Under the pieces are notes generated by a model. The model worked only from the letters and a program-made list of their open reading frames with translations, searched no databases and had not been told where the DNA came from. Below are positions 61,101 through 64,000 of a stretch of 64,000 nucleotides of DNA, piece by piece (position 1 is the first letter of the stretch; every line of letters starts with the position of its first letter). A program made the position numbers and the translations under genes. Where the stretch lies: assembly GCF_020037015.1 (NCBI RefSeq), contig NZ_JAIQDE010000011.1, positions 226,722-290,721 on the forward strand, in the 5' to 3' direction. Source of the stretch: Corallococcus sp. AS-1-6 (lineage in GTDB: Bacteria > Myxococcota > Myxococcia > Myxococcales > Myxococcaceae).

Positions 61101-64000
61101 AGCGTCACGCTGACGTCCGCGTCCTCCAGCAGGGCTTCGATGCGCTCCACGGGCGCGTTGCGGTCCACGGGGACGAAGGCCGCGCCCACCTTGAGGACGG
61201 CGAGGAGCGCGGTCACCAACTCGAAGGAGCGCTCGACGGCGATACCGACGCGTGCACCGGGAGCGATGCCCAGGGCCCGCAGGTGGTGCGCCAACTGGTT
61301 CGCGCGCGCGTCCAGTTGGGCATACGTCAGCGTCGCGTCGCCCAGTACCAGCGCCATCGCGTCAGGCGTGCGCTGGGCCTGCCGGGCGAAGTGGACGTGG
61401 ACGGGGACCTCCGTCGGGCTGGCGACGGCGGTGTCGTTCCACTCGACGAGGACGCGCTGGCGCTCCTCGCTGGAGAGGAGGGACAGCCCGGCCACGGGCT
61501 GCTCGGGCTTCGCGGCCACGGCCTCCAGGAGCGTGCGCAGATGGCTGCCCATCCGCTCGATGGTGCTCCGCTCGAAGAGGGCGGTGCTGTACTCCATCCA
61601 GCCGGTGAACCCCTGCGGTGAGTCCTGCAACGTCAGGGTGAGGTCGAACTTGGCGGAGTGGCCCTCGGCGACGACCTGCCGGAAGGTGAGGCCTGGAACG
61701 CGCAGCGCTTCTCCAGGGGCGTTCTGGAGGACGAACATCACCTGGAACAGCGGGCTGCGGCTCGCGTCCCGCACGGGCTGGAGTACCTCCACCAGCTTCT
61801 CGAAGGGCACGTGCTGATGCTCGTACGCCGCGAGCGTCGTGCCGCGCACCTGGGCCAGCAACTGACGGAAGGAGTCCTCCGGTGTCACGCGCGCACGCAG
61901 GACGAGCGTGTTGACGAAGAAGCCGATGAGCCCTTCGGCTTCCGCCTGGGTGCGGCCCGCGATGGGCGAGCCCACCGTGATGTCGTCCTGGCCCGAGTAG
62001 CGCGACAGGAACACCTGCCAGGCCGCGAGCAGCACCATGAACGGCGTGGCGCCCTCACGCTGTGCCAGTGCCTTGAGCGCCTCGGACGTCTCCTGGGGAA
62101 TCCGCACGGCGTGGGTCGCACCCGCGTGGGACTGGATGGCCGGGCGGGGATGATCCGTGGGCAGCTCGAGCGTGGCCGGAGCCCCCGATAGCTGCTGCTT
62201 CCAGTAACCCAGTTGCGCGTCGAGCGTCTCGCCCTGGAGCCAGTCGCGCTGCCACGCCGCGAAGTCCGTGTATTGCACAGGCAGCGGGGCCAGCGCGGGC
62301 GCCTGACCGGTGCTGAAGGCCTCGTAGAAGGCCACCAGCTCACGGACGAGCACGCCCATGGACCAGCCGTCGGAGACGATGTGGTGCATCGTCACGAGCA
62401 ACAGGTGTTCTTCCGCCGTCAGCCGCACGAGCGCGGTTCGCAGCAGCGGGCCGTTCCTCAGGTCGAACGGTTGACGTGCATCCGCTTCGACCTTCCGCTG
62501 GGCCTCGGCCTCGCGCTGCGCGTCGGGCAGCATGGACAGGTCGATGAGCGGCAACGCCCACGTGCCGGGCGGATGGATGTGCTGGGTGGCCTGCCCTTCG
62601 ACGTCGCGGAAGGTGGTGCGCAGGGCGTCGTGCCGAGCCACCAGCGCCTCGAAGGCGCGGCGCAGCGACTCCACGTCCACCTGCCCCGTCAGCCGGAGCG
62701 CCGTGGGGATGTTGTAGGACGCGTCCCCCGGCGTGAGCTGATCCAGGAACCAGAGCCGCTGCTGAGCGAAGGAAAGGGGTTGAGGCCCATCCGCCTGGGT
62801 CCGGGTGAGCGGGGGGAGGCGGAGGCTCGGCGTCTGGGATTGGAGGCGTTCTGCGAGCGCGGCCACGGTGGGCGCCTCGAAGAGGGCCCGCAGCGGCAGC
62901 TCCATGCGGAACGTGGCGCGCACGCGCGAGACGAGCTGGGTGGCGAGCAACGAATGGCCGCCGAGGGCGAAGAAGTCGTCGTGGACGCCCACGCGCTCCA
63001 CGCGCAGCACCTGCGTGAAGAGGGCCGCGAGCTGCTCCTCGGTGGGGGTGCGCGGTGCGACGTAGGTGGAGGCGAGCGCGGTGCCTTGAGGCGCGGGCAG
63101 CGCCTTGCGGTCCACCTTGCCGTTGGTGTTGAGCGGCAGCGCTTCCAGCACGAGGAGCGCGGAGGGGCGCATGTGCTCGGGCAAGAGCTGCTTGAGCCAG
63201 TCCCTGAGGGCCTCGGGCGTGGGTGCGGCTTGCGTACCCTCCGGAGGCACCACGTACGCGACGAGCCGCTTGTCGCCGGGGATGTCCTCGCGAGCCAGCA
63301 CCACGGCGGCGTGCACCTGGGGATGCTTGAGGAGGACAGCTTCGATTTCGCCCAGCTCGATGCGGAAGCCGCGGACCTTCACCTGGAAGTCGGCGCGGCC
63401 CAGGTAGTCGAGCATCCCGTCCGCGCGCCAGCGCACCACGTCGCCGGTGCGGTAGAGGCGGGCACCCGGGGTGGAGGAGAAGGCATCCGGGATGAAGCGG
63501 TCCGCCGTCAACTCCGGGCGGTTGAGGTAGCCGCGCGCGACGCCCTCACCGCCGATGAAGAGCTCACCGGCGACGCCAATGGGCACGGGGCGCAGCGTGC
63601 GGTCCAGGACGTAGACGCGCACGTTGGGCAGGGGGCGACCGATGGTGGGCGAGGCAGAGGCGTCGAAGGCGCAGGCGGTGGCGTCGACGGTGCACTCGGT
63701 GGGGCCGTAGACGTTGAAGACGCGGGGGCGCAGGGCCTGGGCGAGGTGGCGCCAGGTGGCGGGGTCCACGGCTTCCCCTCCGACGAGGACGCGGTGGGGG
63801 ACGGCCGTGCGCTCCAGCAGGCCTTCATCCACCAGCAGGCGCAGGTGGGCCGGAGAGCAGTCGAGGACGTCCAGCGCATCCTTCTCGATGCGGTTGACGA
63901 GCTCGGCGACGTCGGCGCGGGCCTCGTCGGGGACGATGCAGAGGGTATGGCCGTCGAGGACCTGGATGAGCTGCTTGACGGAGGCGTCGAAGGAGAGAGG
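46163..64000 (-). CDS. Non-ribosomal peptide synthetase, terminal part, cut by the window edge
   Basis: The frame is open from the right edge to the stop at 46163, at least 5,945 aa. Domain order: partial A-PCP, then five C-A-PCP modules and a type I thioesterase. All C domains keep HHIVSDG, all PCPs have GGHSLLA, A domains have TSGSTGRPKG and NxNGKVDRKALP, and the TE has GGWSLGG with a later PGGHHE. No epimerase or methyltransferase domain is seen. Specificity codes read by eye: DAKDVGVVDK (Glu), DALWLGGTFK (Val), DALFLGATLK (aliphatic, not assignable), DAKDVGVVDK (Glu), DLFNNALTYK (Ala), DALWLGGTFK (Val). The product would end Glu-Val-X-Glu-Ala-Val and be released by the TE as a linear or cyclic peptide. 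Product identity unknown; the upstream part lies outside the window. Confidence 0.95.
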   Translation of the reverse strand, partial: PLSFDASVKQLIQVLDGHTLCIVPDEARADVAELVNRIEKDALDVLDCSPAHLRLLVDEGLLERTAVPHRVLVGGEAVDPATWRHLAQALRPRVFNVYGPTECTVDATACAFDASASPTIGRPLPNVRVYVLDRTLRPVPIGVAGELFIGGEGVARGYLNRPELTADRFIPDAFSSTPGARLYRTGDVVRWRADGMLDYLGRADFQVKVRGFRIELGEIEAVLLKHPQVHAAVVLAREDIPGDKRLVAYVVPPEGTQAAPTPEALRDWLKQLLPEHMRPSALLVLEALPLNTNGKVDRKALPAPQGTALASTYVAPRTPTEEQLAALFTQVLRVERVGVHDDFFALGGHSLLATQLVSRVRATFRMELPLRALFEAPTVAALAERLQSQTPSLRLPPLTRTQADGPQPLSFAQQRLWFLDQLTPGDASYNIPTALRLTGQVDVESLRRAFEALVARHDALRTTFRDVEGQATQHIHPPGTWALPLIDLSMLPDAQREAEAQRKVEADARQPFDLRNGPLLRTALVRLTAEEHLLLVTMHHIVSDGWSMGVLVRELVAFYEAFSTGQAPALAPLPVQYTDFAAWQRDWLQGETLDAQLGYWKQQLSGAPATLELPTDHPRPAIQSHAGATHAVRIPQETSEALKALAQREGATPFMVLLAAWQVFLSRYSGQDDITVGSPIAGRTQAEAEGLIGFFVNTLVLRARVTPEDSFRQLLAQVRGTTLAAYEHQHVPFEKLVEVLQPVRDASRSPLFQVMFVLQNAPGEALRVPGLTFRQVVAEGHSAKFDLTLTLQDSPQGFTGWMEYSTALFERSTIERMGSHLRTLLEAVAAKPEQPVAGLSLLSSEERQRVLVEWNDTAVASPTEVPVHVHFARQAQRTPDAMALVLGDATLTYAQLDARANQLAHHLRALGIAPGARVGIAVERSFELVTALLAVLKVGAAFVPVDRNAPVERIEALLEDADVSVTLAHQSFASLLPSTGTRVWLDAQSAEIAARPTHAPEVRVEGEALAYVMFTSGSTGRPKGVSVPHRGITRLVLGSTFMRFGPDEVWLQFAPVAFDASTLEIWGALLHGAKLVLAPPHSLSLEELAAQLRHHHVTSLWLTAALFEQMALHQGEALAGVRQVLAGGDVLPAARVREHLARLPEGATLLNGYGPTENTTFSTTFAMHRDSVVGGSVSIGRPLSNSTVYVLDASLCPAPVGVAGEVYVGGQGLAWGYLNRPELTAERFVPHPFASTPGERLYRTGDKARWREDGTLDFLGRVDFQVKVRGFRIELGEVEAVLRSATGVNEAIVVARGTDADKRLIGYVTASEGHSLDTDALKAGLKQHLPEYMVPSAVMVLDALPLNSNGKVDRKALPEPEESTRAAAYVAPRTATEKQLAALYSEVLRVERVGLHDDFFALGGHSLLATQLVSRVRATLGLELPLRTLFDAPTVAALALKLADARPAAARGTPPLRPASRTGAIRLSFAQQRLWFLDQLTPGDASYNIPSALRLKGPVDVASLRRAFESLVARHESLRTTFHEHEGQATQHIHLPDAWTLPLVDLSALPDAQREAEAQRRIAKEANQPFHLERGPLLRTTLVRLAEEDHFLLVTMHHIVSDGWSMGVLVRELVAFYEAFTSGQTPTLAPLPVQYADFAERQRQWLQGEALDAQLGYWKQQLAGAAFALELPTDHPRPAIQSHQGAAVSVRIPQETSEALKALAQREGATPFMVLLAAFQVLLSRYSAQDDITVGSPIAGRTQAETEGLIGFFVNTLVLRTRVAPEDSFRQLLAQVRGTTLAAYEHQHLPFEKLVEVLQPVRDASRSPLFQVMFALQNAPAGDLRVRGLTFQQVVTEGRSAKFDLNLAMQDSPQGFVGSLEYSTALFKRGTLERMARQWLTLLEAVAARPEQSVADLSLLSSEERRRILVEWNDTTVASPTDVPVHVHFARQAQRAPEAIALVLGEASLTYAQLDARANQLAHHLRDLGIQPGARVGLAVERSFELVAALLAILKVGATYVPVDRNAPVERIASLLEDADVHFVVTHQPFASLLPATGTRVWLDAQRDVIATRPTHAPDVRVDGEAMAYVMFTSGSTGRPKGVCIPHRGITRMVLGSTFMRFGADEVWLQVAPIAFDASTLEIWGALLNGSKLVLAPPHSLSLEDLAAQLRHHGVTTLFLTTALFEQMALHQGEALAGVRQILSGGDVLPADRVREHLTRIPEGASFHNAYGPTENTTLATTFAMGHGSRVEGAIPIGRPPSNSTVYVLDAHLHPVPVGIAGEVYVGGQGLAWGYLHRPDLTAERFIPHPFASIPGERLYRTGDQARWREDGTLDFLGRVDLQVKVRGFRIELGEIETALRSTAGVNEAVVVARGTGADKRLIGYVTAREGHSPTPDTLRAGLKQRLPEYMVPSAFVVLDALPLNANGKVDRKALPEPGNTPRSTVFVAPRTAAEEQLATLFAEVLRVERIGVRDDFFAMGGHSLLATQLVSRVRSTFRVELPLRALFEAPTVEGLAPKLEEARSAGLRAPPLRPMPREGAIPLSFAQQRLWLLDQLQPGDISYNIPTALRLTGPVDVESLRRAFEALVERHESLRTTLSTSEEEPSQCIQEPAGWELPLIDLTSLPESRREEEAQRVAATEARRAFDLTAGPLLRSTLVRLGQDSHLLLVTMHHIVSDGWSMGVLVREAAAFYEAFVMGQWPSLPPLPVQYADFAVWQRGWLQGEALDAQLGYWKKQLGGAPSALELPTDRPRPPVQSRRGATVDVRIPLEISQSLKALAQDEGATPFMLLLAAWQLLLARYSTQDDISVGTPIAGRTQAETEGLIGFFVNTLVLRAQVDPRATFREFLAQVRRTTLAAYEHQHLPFEKLVEVLHPVRDLSRSALFQAMFSLQNAPTETLRVSGLSFQSVPVDTRSSKFDLTLTLGESPQGFVGLLTYATDLFDASTAHRMSGHLGVLLEAIAAQPDSTLASLPLLTAPERQQLLVDWNGPNAEFPRDLCLHEAFSAQALRTPYALAVICREEQLTFRELDTRANQLAHRLVKRGVGPDVRVVLCVERSVEALVGILGTLKAGGAYVPIDPSYPREWLAHVLTDTGAPVVLTQQRLRDSLPPHSAHTLCLDSDAADLALESHAPPVTSVTPEHLAYIIYTSGSTGRPKGVMIQHRSVLNLRVALASTVHADARLGERVSVNAPLSFDASVKQLIQVLDGHTLCIVPDEARADVGELVNRIGQDALDVLDCSPAHLRLLVDEGLLERTAVPHRVLVGGEAVDPATWRHLAQAPRPRVFNVYGPTECTVDATACAFDASPTPTIGRPLPNVRVYVLDRTLRPVPIGVAGELFIGGEGVARGYLNRPELTADRFIPDAFSSTPGARLYRTGDVVRWRADGMLDYLGRADFQVKVRGFRIELGEIESRLLGHPAVHQAVVLAREDVPGDKRLVAYLVPEAGESLDSTELRTFLKQHLPEYMVPSAFLVLEALPLNTNGKVDRKALPAPQGSALASTYVAPRTPAEEQLAALFTQVLRVERVGVHDDFFALGGHSLLATQLVSRVRATFRVELPLRVLFESPTVATLAERLQTATPNRHLPAPTQMHADGPRPLSFAQQRLWLLDQLQPGDASYNIPTALQLSGQLDVESLRRAFEALIQRHEALRTTFHQHQDQPIQTVHAPCGWALPLVDLSARPEALREEEARRMADEEARRPFDLARGPLLRSTLVRLAKDSHLLLVTMHHIVSDGWSMGVLVREVATFYAAFSTGRSPSLPPLPVQYADFAAWQRNWLQGEALDAQIHYWKQQLSGAPPALELPTDHPRPPVQSHRGDSVDVRIPKRVADGLKALSQREGATPFMTLLAAFQVLLSRYSAQDDISVGTPIAGRTQAETEGLIGFFINTLVLRAQLNPRATFRELLTQVRGTTLAAYDHQHLPFEKLVEAVQPTRDLSRSPLFQAMFVLQNTPTEALRLPGLSFQALPLEAHFAKFDLSLGLREGPDGFVGSFDFATDLFDAATIQHMAGHFGVLLEAIAKKPDTKLGDLPLLTDAERQQLLVEWNPPASQVVRERSIPAMVEAQVRRTPDAVAVITPERRLTYRELDAKANQLAHRLRGLGVGPEVRVGLCVERTEDLIIGALGILKAGGAYVPLDPSYPRERLGWLLEDAQGPALVAHSHLLQALPETSATPVCLDSDVELVKQPTTAPTVDIHPAHLAYLIYTSGSTGRPKGVAISHGNAVSFLHWALETFTPEELKGTLAATSLNFDLSVFELFAPLSSGGAVVVARNALHLAELPTASHVTLVNTVPSAMAQLLRLGAVPPSVRVINLAGEALPETLARQVYAVPTVEKLFNLYGPSEDTTYSTASLVGRDEVPLIGRPLPATRAYVLDASLQPVPVGVAGELYLAGEGQARGYLLRPDLTAERFVPEPYGPPGGRMYRTGDRVRYRLDGRLEYLGRIDFQVKVRGFRIELGEIEAALRRAPGLKDAVVVAKGEAADKRLVAYVTPKANASLEVEALKTHLRQGLPEYMVPTTFVVLEALPLNSNGKVDRKALPEPEAPQSGNTYEAPRTEVEAKLASIWAEVLRLPQVGVKDSFFELGGHSLLATQVVSRVRAEFSVELPLRALFESPTVEALAVRLSGLTRTNTSPLTRVSHDGPLPLSFAQQRLWLIDQLEPGSPLYNVPVAVRLEGHLRMDVLERALQEVVHRHDALRTTFAQVDGEPVQLIHPDHPLPLGLVDLTDVPETQRESEARRLVDMEMRRPFDLRTGPLLRTLLFKLSGHEHVLVVTMHHIVSDGWSLGVLVREVTTLYAAFSAGQPSPLPALPVQYADYSDWQRRTLSGEALRQEVAYWEQKLSGAPAVLELPTDFPRPAVRSNAGATLGFTLSRELTQALRSLAHREGGSLFMVLLAAWQGLLARYTGQQDISVGSPIAGRTRAETEGLIGFFVNTLVLRAKVDEGQSFRSLLQQVRATVLEAYEHQEVPFEKLVEVLQPTRSLSHTPLFQTLLALQNVPTEDVRLPELRLRALESTQSTSKFDVSVFFTETSDGLRGTLEYSTALFKQSTVERMAAHLRTLLEAVAAKPEQSMAGLSLLSSEERQRVLVEWNDTVATSPTEVPVHVHFAQQAQRTPHAVALVLGDDSLTYAQLDSRANQLAHHLLALGIAPGARVGLAVERSFELVTALLAILKVGAAFVPVDRNAPVERIAMLMEDADVSVTLAHQPFASLLPATGTRVWLDAQSAEIAARPKHAPDVRVEGEALAYVMFTSGSTGRPKGVCVPHRGITRLVLGSTFMRFGADEVWLQFAPVAFDASTLEIWGALLHGAKLVLAPPHSLSLEELAAQLRHHRVTSLWLTAALFEQMALHQGEALAGVRQVLAGGDVLPAARVREHLARLPEGATFINGYGPTENTTFSTTFAMQHGTRVEGAVPIGRPLSNSTVYVLDAHLHPVPVGVAGEVYVGGQGLAWGYLNRPELTAERFVPHPFASTPGERLYRTGDKARWKEDGTLDFLGRVDFQVKVRGFRIELGEIEAALRACTGVNEAIVVARGTDADKRLIGYVTAREGHSLDADALKAGLKQHLPEYMVPSAVMVLDALPLNANGKVDRKALPEPDAHSVEARDFVAPRDALEMQLARIWEDVLGVPSVGVRSSFFELGGHSLLAVRMVAAVRERLGQSIPLSVLFQQPTVEQLAQVLRDDSQAWTPLVPLERGKPGHRPLFLVHPGGGNVLAYSELARRLGPSLPVYGLQSRGLDGRPVAESIEEMATLYLEAIRTVQPHGPYQLGGWSLGGVIAYEMARRLREAGEAVDLLALIDAHLHGLTKPAQTETQLDAESRARLAFAHATATAFGQHLSVPDDVLAHDDDAMLGHLLQEGLRARILDAHSGPAQLRALFNVFRANLFAHEKYVPQPYDGTALLLSASTVAAGTPRHRGWEPLVRGGLQVHDVPGGHHELMQDPHLGPVVEHLRRALSSLTQAEATGS
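46166..47015 (-). other. NRPS thioesterase domain
   Basis: Type I alpha/beta-hydrolase TE: LFLVHPGGGNVLAY, nucleophile GGWSLGGV, LIDAHL and PGGHHELM supply the Ser-Asp-His set. It releases the chain by hydrolysis or macrocyclisation. Confidence 0.92.
47020..50150 (-). other. NRPS module 5: C-A(Val)-PCP
   Basis: A code DALWLGGTFK, the same as module 1; the two A domains are near-identical over hundreds of residues. The PCP (GGHSLLAVRMV, Ser codon 47132-47134) is of the type preceding a thioesterase. Confidence 0.85.
50190..53290 (-). other. NRPS module 4: C-A(Ala)-PCP
   Basis: The A domain has NFDLSVFELF, TLVNTVPSAM, VINLAGEAL and NLYGPSEDTTY, giving DLFNNALTYK, an exact Ala code. It is the most divergent A domain of the set. 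PCP Ser codon 50300-50302. Confidence 0.85.
53330..56470 (-). other. NRPS module 3: C-A(Glu)-PCP
   Basis: A code DAKDVGVVDK, the same as module 0, with which it shares a 254-bp identical stretch. PCP Ser codon 53438-53440. Confidence 0.8.
53856..54109 (-). repeat. 254-bp identical copy in module 3 A domain
   Basis: Identical base for base to 63375-63628, at an offset of 9,519 bp (3,173 codons, in frame). It covers the C-terminal part of the A domain (VRVYVLDRTLRPVP to the YRTGDVVRW region). Confidence 0.92.
56500..59640 (-). other. NRPS module 2: C-A(aliphatic, uncertain)-PCP
   Basis: A code DALFLGATLK: W278 of the Val-type code is Phe, the A/G and F331 positions differ as well. I expect a branched or small aliphatic residue but cannot assign it. 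PCP Ser codon 56609-56611; the PCP motif is preceded by FFAMGGHS rather than FFALGGHS. Confidence 0.75.
59690..62815 (-). other. NRPS module 1: C-A(Val)-PCP
   Basis: C active site MHHIVSDG is near 62370-62390. The A code is DALWLGGTFK, close to the Val code DAFWIGGTFK. PCP Ser codon 59783-59785. Confidence 0.8.
62860..64000 (-). other. NRPS module 0: partial A domain (Glu) and PCP
   Basis: The A domain is entered at PLSFDASVKQLIQVL; its N-terminal half is outside the window. Code residues D-A-K, D, V-G, V, V-D fit the Glu code DAKDLGVVDK except for Val at the fifth position. The PCP phosphopantetheine Ser codon is 62951-62953. Confidence 0.85.
63375..63628 (-). repeat. 254-bp identical copy in module 0 A domain
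   Basis: Partner of 53856-54109; similarity continues at high level on both sides, interrupted by single differences such as 63374 and 63629. Confidence 0.92.

Noticed and set aside
46163..64000. Plus-strand frames up to about 1,470 residues inside the NRPS gene
   Set aside because: They are shadows of the NRPS reading frame, repeat with the modules and have no motifs of their own.

Overview
The window is high-GC DNA from a myxobacterium, most likely a Myxococcaceae member such as Corallococcus or Myxococcus. I infer this from the gliding-motility pair gltI/gltJ, many lipoproteins, a giant NRPS gene and GC-rich third codon positions. No species-level marker is present.

Region 1 (1-20 kb) starts with the end of a glt gliding locus: gltI, a TPR protein of about 4,090 residues, then gltJ, with zinc ribbon, GYF, membrane segment and AgmX/PglI C-terminal domain. 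Next come a Cys-rich lipoprotein, a secreted MORN-type protein, an uncharacterised protein that looks like a hidden RelA/SpoT-type nucleotidyltransferase, and a large Ig-repeat lipoprotein read the other way. Region 2 (20-24.3 kb) is housekeeping: ffh, a fused PabA-PabB aminodeoxychorismate synthase and tRNA-Leu(UAA).

Region 3 (24.3-35.3 kb) is an accessory island beside the tRNA. It holds the fossil of a tyrosine integrase whose catalytic Tyr codon is now amber, an unknown 226-aa gene with an IS5-type relic lodged in its stop codon, and a four-gene leftward operon: Mre11/SbcD-like nuclease, Rad50/SbcC-like ATPase without a visible zinc hook, OLD-family ATPase-TOPRIM nuclease and UvrD-like helicase. 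The last two resemble a class 2 OLD/Gabija pair. The OLD gene is split by an apparently intact IS with 16-bp perfect ends and a TA duplication; removing the IS restores one open frame of 748 codons. This is the best candidate for a new defence system.

Region 4 (35.4-42.4 kb) has a small zinc-ribbon-like protein, a quinone-reductase-like enzyme, a SWIM-SNF2 ATPase, a lipoprotein and a dihaem DUF1111 oxidoreductase. Region 5 (42.5-46.1 kb) is a compact UbiA(HAD)-DprE1-DprE2 operon, predicted to make a polyprenyl-phospho-arabinose-type sugar donor. Region 6 (46.2 kb to the right edge) is one NRPS gene on the minus strand, cut by the window edge: (A)-PCP, then five C-A-PCP modules and a thioesterase. 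Its specificity codes suggest Glu-Val-(aliphatic)-Glu-Ala-Val. Two modules share a 254-bp identical stretch 9.5 kb apart, a sign of recent duplication or gene conversion.
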